Source: Patescibacteria group bacterium UBA1372
GTDB lineage: Bacteria > Patescibacteriota > Microgenomatia > UBA12405
Length of the DNA stretch: 40,865 nt
NCBI GenBank assembly: GCA_002306295.1
Contig: DBRI01000013.1
Span: 5,192 to 46,056, forward strand
Direction of reading: 5' to 3'
The position numbers were made by a program, and so were the translations under genes. This document shows positions 21,091 through 29,383 of this stretch, piece by piece. The notes below the pieces were generated by a model. The model made no database searches and was not told the DNA's origin. It worked only from the letters and a program-made list of their open reading frames with translations. How positions within the stretch are numbered: the stretch's first letter is position 1; each line of letters opens with the position of its first letter.

Positions 21091-22996
21091 TTGTTTGGTT
21101 TGTTAAAATTAGTTTTAATTCTTTAATTTTTTCTAAAGCGTCGGTGTTTTTGGGGTTGATATCGTAGGCGGACTGGAAATGGTCTAAAGACGATTGATAA
21201 TCTTTTTCTATTAAATAAATTTGGGCTAAACCCATATGAGCGTGATCGTAGTTTGATTTTAAATCGAGAGCTTTTTGGTAGGCAGTCTTGGCTAAATTGA
21301 TTTGGTCGGTGGATGTATAAAAGGTAGCTAAGATATAAAATGTTTTGGCATCGGTTGGAGCTAGGAGAGAAGTTTTTTTAATAAGATCAATGGCGGTTTT
21401 TGTTTGGCCTAAATTAAATAAAATTTGAGCAGATTTTTTAAGATAATTTGGATGAAAGGGGGAAATTTCTTCAGCTTTAACTAAAGCATCCAAAGCTTTT
21501 TGAGAATAGGTATTGTCGTTAGAAGACAAAGCAATAGATGATAGAATTTGGGCATATTGGATTTGATATTCTGGGTTACCCGGTAAAAGCTTAACTGATT
21601 TAGAAATTTCTACCAAACTATTTTGAGGATATTTTTTTAGATATTGATTGCTTAGGAAATAATGTCGATCGGCCAGAAAATATTTAACTGAAAAATAAAG
21701 AAAATAAAGAGGAATTATTAATAGTATATTTAGTAGTATTTTGATAGATTTGGATGATGGAGTTTGTGATGTTTTTTTATATTTACCTAAAGTAAAAGCA
21801 GGAATTAGAAAGAAGTAAAGTGAGGTGACGACAACTGAAAAACCAGCAAAGTTAGTGATTAATATAGTTAGATAAGCCAAAAGAAGATAGGGTTGAGTTT
21901 TAAGAGAAAGCAAACTAAAAACTATTAATAGTAAGTAGGAGATTAAACCAACTGAGCCAGTAGTGGCGGCATAATTTAGATATTCATTGTGAGCTTTGTT
22001 GTAGAGAAAATCCCATTCGGAGGTAAGATTGTGAGAAATAGGCCTGACCCAATAGTAGGAAATAGCAAAAGTCTCCAAGCCACTTCCTAAAATTGGGAAT
22101 TTTTTCCAGAGGTTAAGGGCACCTTGCCAGACAATTTTTCGGATATCCTGGGACGCAGTAATATTGTAATAATCTTCAATTATGGAATCTTCAATCTTCA
22201 ATATTTTGGGAAAAAGTTTATCTTTGATGGGATTATCGAAAATAAGAATAGGTATGAAAATTAGCAGGGATAAAACGATGAGCTGATGGTATTTTTTATT
22301 TATTAATGTTTTTAGGAAAAAATAGCTAAGAGGAATAGAGACGGCAATCAGACCGGATTTGGATTTGGTGAATAATAGAGACAAAAAACAAATTTGAAAT
22401 ATGATGTATGATTTAAGATTTAAGATTGATGGGTTTTGATCTATTTGAAACAGAATAAAACAGATAACAATTGATAGGTATGCAGCTAACCAATTGGGCT
22501 GGCCGAGGGTAGAAAAGACTCTATTTTGAACATCCTGAACCCAGAGGTTTTTATCGATTCCAAAGTGCTGAAGTATGGCATAAAGACAGACAAAAAATGC
22601 ACTTATAATAGATGTATTTATTATTTTTTGAGTAAAATCTTTATCTATATAAACAGATAAAATTTGAAACAAAATAAAATAACAAATTATAGAAAGTAGT
22701 CCGCCGTTGAAACGGGAGTAATAGCCAAAAAATGACATATGACGATCGATGGAAAAAATGGTGGATAGAATTTGGCTAAAAAGAAAGATTAAAAAAATAA
22801 GGCTGAGACGATTTTTTGTAAAAAGAGGAGTGTTATTTAATAAGTGGTTTAAGATGTGTTGAATTAAGAGAATTGAAGTAAATGAGTAAATAAGAATAAT
22901 TTTGGGAAATTCGAATAGCTCAAAATTTTTAAATGAGAAAGTAAGTGGAATAAAAAAGAAGAGGGAGAGGATTGTATATCTAATTAGTTTGGTCAT
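21080..22996 (-). CDS. O-antigen-ligase-like (Wzy_C) membrane protein with C-terminal TPRs
   Basis: 638 aa. The N-terminal two thirds have about 12 membrane spans, with a Wzy_C/ligase domain including the periplasmic-loop region GSGLETFAISYYWVRP and AHNEYLNYAATTGSVGLISY (conserved H-N-E-Y-L). The C-terminal part (about 470-630) has three to four tetratricopeptide repeats (LVKAEEISPFHPNYL, AYQKALDLKSNYDHAHMGLAQIYL, HFQSAYDINPKNTDALEKI). Such proteins ligate or polymerise polysaccharide, or transfer glycans to pilins or other proteins. It is divergent from mreB with only 17 nt between starts. A TTTAAGAT repeat lies inside the gene at 22411-22428. Confidence 0.85.
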   Translation of the reverse strand: MTKLIRYTILSLFFFIPLTFSFKNFELFEFPKIILIYSFTSILLIQHILNHLLNNTPLFTKNRLSLIFLIFLFSQILSTIFSIDRHMSFFGYYSRFNGGLLSIICYFILFQILSVYIDKDFTQKIINTSIISAFFVCLYAILQHFGIDKNLWVQDVQNRVFSTLGQPNWLAAYLSIVICFILFQIDQNPSILNLKSYIIFQICFLSLLFTKSKSGLIAVSIPLSYFFLKTLINKKYHQLIVLSLLIFIPILIFDNPIKDKLFPKILKIEDSIIEDYYNITASQDIRKIVWQGALNLWKKFPILGSGLETFAISYYWVRPISHNLTSEWDFLYNKAHNEYLNYAATTGSVGLISYLLLIVFSLLSLKTQPYLLLAYLTILITNFAGFSVVVTSLYFFLIPAFTLGKYKKTSQTPSSKSIKILLNILLIIPLYFLYFSVKYFLADRHYFLSNQYLKKYPQNSLVEISKSVKLLPGNPEYQIQYAQILSSIALSSNDNTYSQKALDALVKAEEISPFHPNYLKKSAQILFNLGQTKTAIDLIKKTSLLAPTDAKTFYILATFYTSTDQINLAKTAYQKALDLKSNYDHAHMGLAQIYLIEKDYQSSLDHFQSAYDINPKNTDALEKIKELKLILTNQTKSS

Positions 22997-23000
22997 GAGG

Positions 23001-23013
23001 TAGAATTAAACAG
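23001..23013 (+). promoter_or_regulatory. Leaderless promoter of mreB
   Basis: TAGAAT (23001-23006) ends 7 nt before ATG 23014. No Shine-Dalgarno. Confidence 0.55.
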
Positions 23014-24111
23014 ATGATGTTTAAGACTATTGTATCTAAATTTATGCAGTTTTTGTCGGACTTTGGAATGGACGTGGTAATTGACCTTGGTAGTAGCCAA
23101 ACAAGGATTTATGTGGTGGATAAGGGAATTGTGGTTAATGAAGCAACAATGTTGGCTAGACCGAAGAGAAAAAAATGGGTAGGACTGAGCGCCCCTGAAG
23201 TAAAAATTGAATCAGCTATTGCCATAGGGGACCGGGCAAAACTGATGAAAAATAGGGAAAGTAATCGAATTGAAGTAATAGAACCGGTTGAAAGGGGAAT
23301 AGTCCACGATTTGGAAGTAGCTGAAGAAATGTTGGCTTATTATTTTTCAATTGTGTCTCAGATACCAACAAAATATCCAAAATTGCTGAAGTTTACGGTA
23401 TTGGTGGCAGTACCCAGTAATATTACTGATGTAGAAAAAAGGGCATTAAGATCGGTACTTTATTCGGCAGGCGCTAGAAAAGTATTTATGGTAGAATCGG
23501 CAATATTGGCGTCAATAGGGATGGGATTGGATATGGATAAAAATTCAGGATTGATGATAGTGGATGTGGGTGGAGGTAAGACAGAAATATCAGTAGTGTC
23601 TTTGGGTGGGGTGGTGGTGAGTAAAAATATATCGATTGGAGGGATGGACCTTGATAGAGACATAGTCAACTTTGTCAAAATGAGATATGGAGTGTTGGTG
23701 GGAATGTTGACGGCTGAAAGGCTAAAAAAGGAGCTATCAAGTGATAAGGATGGCAAAAGCATGTTGGTAATCAGAGGTAGAGACTTGGAAAGTGGCTTGC
23801 CTAAAACGATAAAAGTGTTGGCAAACGATGTGGTTGAAGCATTAACTTTAGTAAATATTAGAATTGCCAAGACTGTATCTGAGGTATTAGATGAAATGCC
23901 ACCGGAAATTGTGGATGATGTATTTAGTAGAGGAGTGTGGTTGATAGGCGGAGGGGCAAAAGCCAAAGGATTAGCTAATGCTATTGAAGCCGAAACTAAA
24001 ATTAATGTAAAGGTAGCTGACGACTGCGAAGAAGTGGTGGTCAGGGGTGGTGGGATGGTGCTTGAAGACAAAAAATTACTATCAAAAGTTTCGGGAATCG
24101 TGTCTGTATGA
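23014..24111 (+). CDS. mreB: Actin-like cell-shape protein MreB
   Basis: 365 aa. Actin ATPase motifs: DLGSSQTRIYV (phosphate 1, residues 24-34), VPSNITDVEKRAL, MIVDVGGGKTEISVVSLGG (phosphate 2) and LIGGGAKAKGL (adenosine). It forms membrane-bound filaments that guide wall synthesis. An N-terminal stretch MFKTIVSKFMQFLSDF could be an amphipathic membrane helix. It overlaps the PBP2 gene by 4 nt (ATGA), so the shape operon is reduced to two genes with no mreC or mreD beside it. Confidence 0.93.
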   Translation: MMFKTIVSKFMQFLSDFGMDVVIDLGSSQTRIYVVDKGIVVNEATMLARPKRKKWVGLSAPEVKIESAIAIGDRAKLMKNRESNRIEVIEPVERGIVHDLEVAEEMLAYYFSIVSQIPTKYPKLLKFTVLVAVPSNITDVEKRALRSVLYSAGARKVFMVESAILASIGMGLDMDKNSGLMIVDVGGGKTEISVVSLGGVVVSKNISIGGMDLDRDIVNFVKMRYGVLVGMLTAERLKKELSSDKDGKSMLVIRGRDLESGLPKTIKVLANDVVEALTLVNIRIAKTVSEVLDEMPPEIVDDVFSRGVWLIGGGAKAKGLANAIEAETKINVKVADDCEEVVVRGGGMVLEDKKLLSKVSGIVSV

Positions 24112-25751
24112 AAGAAAAAGATTTTTTTTATTGGTTTTTGAATTTTGGTGTGTTATTAGGTTTTTTGGTGATTTTTTATGTGTTAGTTGATTTAACTGTG
24201 GTTAGAGGGGCATATTATCGGGGGTTGTCACTTGATAATAGAATTGCCGAAAGTAAGATTCCGGCGGCCAGAGGCAAGATAATGGATAGAAAAGGGAGGA
24301 TAATGGCTGAAAGTGTCTATCAGTATTTTAAAGTAGTCGACGGTAAGAGAGTATATGATGATGTGGGTGAGTTCGACGGTTTAAAATTTGAGGGAAATGA
24401 TTTGGCTTTTGAGTTGAGGAGAAAGTATCCGTATGGAGAGTCGAGTGCATTTGTGACCGGATATGTAAACAAGACAGGAGAAGAGGATTTGAAGAAAGAC
24501 AGCTGTGTTAGGAGTTTACTTTCGGATGATTGGTTGGGTAGGGGTGGAGCTGAAGCTTTGTTTGAGTGTAAACTTCGGGGGGAGGCTGGCAGAAGATTGG
24601 TGGAAGTAGATGCAAAGAGAGAATATTTAAGAGAACTTGGGAGAGTTGATCCGATAATTGGCGATGATGTAAGTTTGAGTGTGGATGCATATTGGCAAGA
24701 AAAGGTGTATGAATTGGTAAAAAACCGAAAGGTAGCGGTGGTAATAAGTGATGTAAAAACAGATGAGCTTTTGGTAATGGTTTCTAGTCCGTCTTTTGAT
24801 CCAAATGTGTTTTCTTTTAATCGTAATAATCAGTTGATTTTGGAAATGCTATCAGATGATACTAATTATCCGCTTCTGAATAGGGCAATAGCGACAAGGT
24901 ATCATCCGGGATCAGTATTTAAATTGGTAGTGGCAACAGCAGGACTCGAGGAAAAAGTGATAGATGGAACCAGTCTAATTGAGGATACGGGAGTGATAAC
25001 GATTGGAGATTATAGCTATAATAATTGGCTATGGACAAAGAGGGGGGCGACTGATGGAATGGTGGATGTGGTCAAGGGGTTGCAAAGATCAAATGATATT
25101 TTTTTCTATAGATTGGGAGAAAGATTGGGTGCGGATGATATCTATAAGTGGGCGGTAAAGTTTGGCTATGATACTGAAAGTGGATTGGGTTTTGCCGGAG
25201 AAGTGGATAGTATTGTGCCAAATCCTGATTGGAAAATGGAAACAAAAAATGAGAGGTGGTTTTTGGGAAATACGTATCATTTGGCCATAGGTCAGGGAGA
25301 TTTGGCAGTAAATGTGGCACAAGTTAATAAGGTGACATCAGCTATTGCTAATGGAGGTAGGTTGTGTCAAATGACAGTAGAAAAAGGCAAGCAAGATTGT
25401 GTAAATTTACCAATTTCGAAACAAAATTTGAGTTTGGTGATTGAGGGAATGGAGAGAGCTTGTAATGAAGGTGGAACGGCTTGGCCTCTATTTAATTTTA
25501 AAACCAATATTGCCTGTAAAACAGGGACAGCAGAAGTGGGTGATGGCAGTAAGGACACACATGCCTGGTTAACAGCATTTGGGCCGGTAGAAGATCCACA
25601 GATTGCTATAACAGTGATGGTAGAAAGAGGTGGAGAAGGAAGTGACGTGGCGGCACCAATTGTGGGAGATATTTTAAAGATGTGGTTTGATGAACCGGAA
25701 ACAAAAGTAGCCAGATATGCTAGTGACGGAAAGACAGTGGTGTATGAATAA
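24108..25751 (+). CDS. mrdA: Penicillin-binding protein 2 (elongation transpeptidase)
   Basis: 547 aa. One N-terminal membrane span (about 10-32), then the PBP dimerisation domain (IPAARGKIMDRKGRIMAES), then the transpeptidase: HPGSVFK with Ser269 and Lys272, SND at 328-330 and KTGTAE at 471-476. All catalytic residues are present. It cross-links peptidoglycan during elongation, guided by MreB. The 4-nt overlap with mreB shows coupled translation. It is slightly shorter than the E. coli enzyme because the N-terminal domain is reduced. Confidence 0.93.
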   Translation: MKEKDFFYWFLNFGVLLGFLVIFYVLVDLTVVRGAYYRGLSLDNRIAESKIPAARGKIMDRKGRIMAESVYQYFKVVDGKRVYDDVGEFDGLKFEGNDLAFELRRKYPYGESSAFVTGYVNKTGEEDLKKDSCVRSLLSDDWLGRGGAEALFECKLRGEAGRRLVEVDAKREYLRELGRVDPIIGDDVSLSVDAYWQEKVYELVKNRKVAVVISDVKTDELLVMVSSPSFDPNVFSFNRNNQLILEMLSDDTNYPLLNRAIATRYHPGSVFKLVVATAGLEEKVIDGTSLIEDTGVITIGDYSYNNWLWTKRGATDGMVDVVKGLQRSNDIFFYRLGERLGADDIYKWAVKFGYDTESGLGFAGEVDSIVPNPDWKMETKNERWFLGNTYHLAIGQGDLAVNVAQVNKVTSAIANGGRLCQMTVEKGKQDCVNLPISKQNLSLVIEGMERACNEGGTAWPLFNFKTNIACKTGTAEVGDGSKDTHAWLTAFGPVEDPQIAITVMVERGGEGSDVAAPIVGDILKMWFDEPETKVARYASDGKTVVYE

Positions 25752-25759
25752 AAGAGTAG

Positions 25760-25824
25760 TGTCATCGCGAGGCCAAAGGCCGTGGCGATCTAATTGAGAT
25801 TGCTTCATTTCATTCGCAATGACG
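25760..25824. repeat. REP-like inverted pair (GTCATYGCGAG type)
   Basis: The left half GTCATCGCGAGG with AGGCCGTGGCGATCT and the right half GAGATTGCTTC with CGCAATGAC are inverted relatives, giving a large imperfect stem. Related to the half copy at 2320-2349. Confidence 0.65.
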
Positions 25825-25857
25825 AAGTATAAAAAATTGTTTGTAGTAGTTTTTTGC

Positions 25858-25892
25858 AATGTAGAGACGTCCCGTCGGGGTGTCTCTACATT
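25858..25892 (-). terminator. Strong hairpin at end of toxin gene
   Basis: AATGTAGAGAC and GTCTCTACATT form 11 pairs, plus CCC/GGG inside. It overlaps the stop of the RelE-type toxin by 2 nt on the minus strand. The type is a common intergenic hairpin (TGTAGAGAC). On the minus strand it runs into ACAAACAATTTTTT, so it may terminate the toxin-antitoxin message. Confidence 0.5.
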
Positions 25893-26145
25893 AATATACT
25901 AATTGGTGGGGGCCGATACGAAGAAGGTAGATATCGTCGGAATCAATGTTGATGATGATTCTTATGGACATGTCAACGGAAATTGAATAGTTACTAGTTC
26001 CTGATAGTTTATGGAGACGGAGAGAAGGGTGGTTTGGGTTTGATTGAAGTAAGTATAAGATTTTTTTAACTTTAGTTTGATATCTTGAGTCTTTGTATAA
26101 ACTTTTTAAATCTTTGAGAAATTGGCGACTGGGGTAGATAGTCAT
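25891..26145 (-). CDS. RelE-superfamily toxin (YafQ/mRNA-interferase-like)
   Basis: 84 aa: PSRQFLKDLKSLYKDSRYQTKVKKILYLLQSNPNHPSLRLHKLSG, then SISVDMSIRIIINIDSDDIYLLRIGPHQLVY in outline. The HPSLRLHKLSG segment and terminal 'RIGPHxxVY' strand match RelE-type toxins that often pair with ribbon-helix-helix antitoxins. A 3-nt gap separates it from the antitoxin gene upstream. Confidence 0.8.
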   Translation of the reverse strand: MTIYPSRQFLKDLKSLYKDSRYQTKVKKILYLLQSNPNHPSLRLHKLSGTSNYSISVDMSIRIIINIDSDDIYLLRIGPHQLVY

Positions 26146-26148
26146 GGT

Positions 26149-26382
26149 TTAGAAATTTTTTAGAAAGTTGTCAATATCTTTTTTAGTACTTAGAGGTTTT
26201 ATTTTACCTAATTTAGCTTCTTTTTTAGCCTGGTTAGCCCAGATATCATATTGAGATTGATTGATAGTTTGCCGTAGGGCGGTTCTAACTAAATCACTAA
26301 AGGAAGCATAAAAGCCCATATCGATTAGTTGATTGGCTTGCATTTTTAGTTGTTCAGGTAGAGAAATATTTATAGTATTCAT
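26149..26382 (-). CDS. Ribbon-helix-helix antitoxin
   Basis: About 77 aa: MNTINISLPEQLKMQANQLIDMGFYASFSDLVRTALRQTI in outline. This is a clear RHH DNA-binding fold, and the charged C-terminal helix should block the toxin. The start at 26382 is fixed by a textbook promoter on the minus strand: TTGACT (26412-26417), a 17-nt spacer, TATTAT (26389-26394) and 6 nt to the ATG. The longer frame to 26484 would overlap topA and this promoter. Confidence 0.85.
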   Translation of the reverse strand: MNTINISLPEQLKMQANQLIDMGFYASFSDLVRTALRQTINQSQYDIWANQAKKEAKLGKIKPLSTKKDIDNFLKNF

Positions 26383-26417
26383 GTATGAATAATAGCAATA
26401 ATCATACATAAAGTCAA
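26383..26417 (-). promoter_or_regulatory. Consensus leaderless promoter of toxin-antitoxin operon
   Basis: -35 TTGACT, 17-nt spacer, -10 TATTAT, 6 nt to ATG. The best example in the window of a complete sigma70-type promoter placed so that the transcript begins at the start codon. Divergent from topA, whose TATAAA (26452-26457) lies 5 nt before its ATG. Confidence 0.75.
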
Positions 26418-26462
26418 AACTGGAAATATGTTTTCTTGACATAGGTGGTACTATAAAAGACA

Positions 26463-28445
26463 ATGAGGGATATGAAAAAAACATTTTTGATAGTGGAATC
26501 GCCGACCAAGGCTAAGACAATTGGCCGTTTTTTAGGTAGCGACTTTGAAGTGATGGCAACAATGGGACATATGAGAGATTTACCAAAAAGTAAGATGGGG
26601 GTAGATTTAGATGGAGATTTGGCAATAGATTATGTGACCGATGGGGCTAAAAAGAAAACAGTATCTGACCTGGTTAGTAAAGCAAAAAAGTCTGATGTAA
26701 TAGTGTTGGCAACCGACCCTGATAGAGAAGGAGAAGCTATTGCCTGGCATGTCCAGCAGCTGTTGGAAATTTCCAAGATCCAAATTCCAAGTACCAAAAT
26801 CAAGAGGGCGGTATTTCATGAAATTACTAAGACTGCCATTGACGAGGCTTTGAACAATATGGGAAAACTTGATATGAATTTGGTGGATGCCCAACAAGCC
26901 AGGAGAGTACTTGATAGGGCAGTGGGCTATACACTGTCACCAGTATTGTGGAAAAAAGTAAGAAGAGGACTATCCGGAGGCAGAGTACAAAGTGTGGCTG
27001 TCAGATTAATTTGTGAGCGGGAGGCGGAAATTGGAAAATTTAGTGTGGAGAAATATTTTATGGTAATTTCCAAGTTTTCTGGCTTTGAAGCAGAATTGAA
27101 GAGCATTGATGGTAAGAAAGTGTTAACTACTAATAAAATTAAGCTATTTGATGGTGATTATAGTTTTACAGTTGGCTTATTTAAAACAGAAAAAGAGGCT
27201 AGGGAATTTGTGGATAGTTTACTAGATAAATTTACTGTCAGTAAAGTTACCGAAAAAGACAGTAAAAGAAGTCCATTGCCACCTTTTACAACATCAAAAC
27301 TGCAACAAGCGGCTTTTAGAGTGTTTGGCTGGTCAGGAAAACAAACAATGAGTGTGGCTCAAAAACTTTACGAAAAGGGTTTGATTACATATCACAGAAC
27401 TGATTCGGTCTATTTATCAAGTAAAGCTATTGATGAATTTAGAAACTATATTGGTAAAACATATGGAGTTAACTATGTAGCCAGTAAAGTAAGAGTATTT
27501 GCAAACAGAAGTAAGAACGCTCAAGAAGCTCATGAAGCTATAAGGCCAACAAGGGCAGAAGTATTAGCAGAATCGGTTGGGGAGGCCAGAGAAGCGAAAT
27601 TGTATTCTTTAATTTGGAAAAGAGCCGTGGCTACACAAGGAGCAAGTGCCGTGATGAAAAGAAGTACAATTGAACTGACGAATAATAAGGCGATATTTGA
27701 AGCAAGGGGAGTGAGGATGATATTTGATGGATTTTTAAAAATAAGTGGGGAAAAATTGGAAGATGTGGTCTTACCAGTGTTAAAAGTCGGAGAGGAATTA
27801 ACAGCTAAAAAAGTAGAAATAATAGAAAAAGAAACTAATCCACCACCAAGATATACGGATGCATCGCTGGTGTCTAGTCTGGAAAAACAGGGAATAGGCA
27901 GACCATCAACATATGCCCCAATAATTTCGACCATAATTGCCAGAATGTATGTGGAGAGAGATGAGGGAAAATTTAAACCAACATCGGTTGGGATGGCTAC
28001 AAATGAATTTTTAGTAAAAAATTATTTAGATATTTTGTCTTTACCTTTTACGGCCGAAATGGAAGAGGATTTGGATGAAGTTGCTCAGGGTAAACTGGAC
28101 TGGAAAAAAATGATAAAAGGTTTCTGGAAAGGATTTTCGGCTGAAACTAAAAAAATAGAAAAAGAAGCGGATAGGGTAAAAATTGAAACAGAAAAAACGG
28201 GGGAGAAGTGCCCGGAGTGCAAGGAAGGGGATTTGGTGATAAGGGAGGGGAGATTTGGAAAATTTATAAGCTGCTCTCGATTTCCTGAATGTAAATATAG
28301 TGCAACTTTAAAGGAAAAGGTAGATTTTAAGTGTCCGGAGTGCGGAGCGGATGCTGTAATTAAGAGAACTAAAAAAGGCAGAAAGTTTTTTGGCTGCTCG
28401 GCATATCCAAAATGCAAATGGGCAAGTTGGAAAAAACCGAATTAA
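26463..28445 (+). CDS. topA: DNA topoisomerase I
   Basis: 660 aa. Type IA topoisomerase that relaxes negative supercoils. The Toprim domain starts VESPTKAKTIGRFLG and includes ATDPDREGEAIAWH. The catalytic Tyr lies in LITYHRTDSVYLS, and GIGRPSTYAPI is conserved. Two C-terminal zinc ribbons (CPECKEGDL to CSRFPEC, and CPECGADAV to CSAYPKC) bind single-stranded DNA. Length is normal for a short bacterial form. TATAAA sits 5 nt before the ATG. It is convergent with a small gene, the stops overlapping. Confidence 0.96.
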   Translation: MRDMKKTFLIVESPTKAKTIGRFLGSDFEVMATMGHMRDLPKSKMGVDLDGDLAIDYVTDGAKKKTVSDLVSKAKKSDVIVLATDPDREGEAIAWHVQQLLEISKIQIPSTKIKRAVFHEITKTAIDEALNNMGKLDMNLVDAQQARRVLDRAVGYTLSPVLWKKVRRGLSGGRVQSVAVRLICEREAEIGKFSVEKYFMVISKFSGFEAELKSIDGKKVLTTNKIKLFDGDYSFTVGLFKTEKEAREFVDSLLDKFTVSKVTEKDSKRSPLPPFTTSKLQQAAFRVFGWSGKQTMSVAQKLYEKGLITYHRTDSVYLSSKAIDEFRNYIGKTYGVNYVASKVRVFANRSKNAQEAHEAIRPTRAEVLAESVGEAREAKLYSLIWKRAVATQGASAVMKRSTIELTNNKAIFEARGVRMIFDGFLKISGEKLEDVVLPVLKVGEELTAKKVEIIEKETNPPPRYTDASLVSSLEKQGIGRPSTYAPIISTIIARMYVERDEGKFKPTSVGMATNEFLVKNYLDILSLPFTAEMEEDLDEVAQGKLDWKKMIKGFWKGFSAETKKIEKEADRVKIETEKTGEKCPECKEGDLVIREGRFGKFISCSRFPECKYSATLKEKVDFKCPECGADAVIKRTKKGRKFFGCSAYPKCKWASWKKPN

Positions 28446-28750
28446 CTACCATCTCGACCGTTTCTAACTCGAAGACAAGGAGGTAAACCACATCTACTTA
28501 CAGGTAAGGCTGAAGGATGTTGATTTTCAAAGGTGACTTCTTTGTCTAATTCTTCTTGTAGGTAAAATATTCTATCTCTCTCTGCTTCGAAACTAACTAC
28601 TCTTTGCCCTTTGTGTCCTGCTTTTCTTAAACCTTCTGCTGTAGATTCTAGTTCTGGTGGCATGCCTTCTCCTGCAAGTTTATCGTCCCACTGTTTTTGG
28701 CTGTTTAGACCAGTGACTGGATTTTCTGGTGTTCTGTTTTTTCTGCCCAT
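28442..28750 (-). CDS. Small polar protein, unknown
   Basis: 102 aa, not recognised. It is highly charged, without a membrane span. It starts MGRKNRTPENPVTGLNSQKQW and has one CGLPPC motif near the end, followed by RVRNGRDGS. The stop overlaps that of topA. A TAAAGT hexamer lies 6 nt before the ATG. Only length, start context and position between oriented genes support it as real. Confidence 0.5.
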   Translation of the reverse strand: MGRKNRTPENPVTGLNSQKQWDDKLAGEGMPPELESTAEGLRKAGHKGQRVVSFEAERDRIFYLQEELDKEVTFENQHPSALPVSRCGLPPCLRVRNGRDGS

Positions 28751-28822
28751 AATATTACTTTATTTAGATATTAATGGGTGATTTTATATTTATGAGGTGT
28801 GTATGTCAAGAAAAAGAGGTGA

Positions 28823-29089
28823 TCACAGTATTCCTCTTTTACCTCTTTTGGGTTTCACTAATTTTGGTTCTTGTTGTGATCGGGCCATTATGCAAGCTTC
28901 TGATCCTGGCATAATTGGTTGTTCACCATCTACTGGGTGTTCGCAAAATAATATAAGATCGCAGTCACTACAGTTTTGTTTTCCTAGATCTACTCTTCTT
29001 GTTGTTATTCTAAAAGATTGCTCGTCTGCTATTCCGGGTATTAACGGAGTACCACCGGCAGCTTCGATTAATTGTCTTATAGTTGTCAT
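28823..29089 (-). CDS. Small Cys-rich protein near T4SS ATPase, unknown
   Basis: 88 aa, not recognised. It has the cysteine set CSDCDLILFCEH, then one more Cys (SEACIMA), suited to binding a metal. It ends in a basic tail KPKRGKRG. TAAACA lies 6 nt before the ATG, as in other leaderless genes here. A plus-strand frame of similar length over the same bases is rejected, since its codon use and neighbours fit less well. Confidence 0.55.
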   Translation of the reverse strand: MTTIRQLIEAAGGTPLIPGIADEQSFRITTRRVDLGKQNCSDCDLILFCEHPVDGEQPIMPGSEACIMARSQQEPKLVKPKRGKRGIL

Positions 29090-29191
29090 TGTCTTTGTTT
29101 AACTTTTAATGTGCGTAATTGTTACAGATGTAACAGGTTTGATTCAAGGGATGTCTTTTTAAAAAGATACGGGTTAGAATGAGAGGTTGGA

Positions 29192-29383
29192 CTATTCACC
29201 TAAGTGGATATGTGGAGAAAGACTAGTTCTGGATGGACAAGGTTTTTGCCCGTTATTGGTACAGGAATGAGTTTGCCGATCGAGAAAGGGACAAGCGCCA
29301 ACTGCGATATAATGTTTGGGACCATCAGGTGAGGGTTGGAGACAGGCACAGCAAGGAGGGGTAATTATTTCTGCTTTCCCCAT
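29192..29383 (-). CDS. Small Cys-rich protein overlapping T4SS ATPase gene
   Basis: 63 aa, unrecognised. Seven Cys in 40 residues (CCACLQPSPDGPKHYIAVGAC, then CTNNGQKPC), rich in Pro and His. It overlaps the end of the ATPase gene by 19 nt, so the two are probably translated together. It might be a metal-binding accessory to the ATPase or a separate peptide. Confidence 0.5.
   Translation of the reverse strand: MGKAEIITPPCCACLQPSPDGPKHYIAVGACPFLDRQTHSCTNNGQKPCPSRTSLSPHIHLGE

Noticed and set aside
23460..24071. 203-aa minus-strand frame inside mreB
   Set aside because: Shadow of mreB, with Ser/Thr/Pro-rich low-complexity sequence.
28797..29102. 101-aa plus-strand frame
   Set aside because: Mirror of the 28823-29089 minus gene. 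The minus product has a metal-type Cys set and a -10 at the proper distance, the plus product does not.
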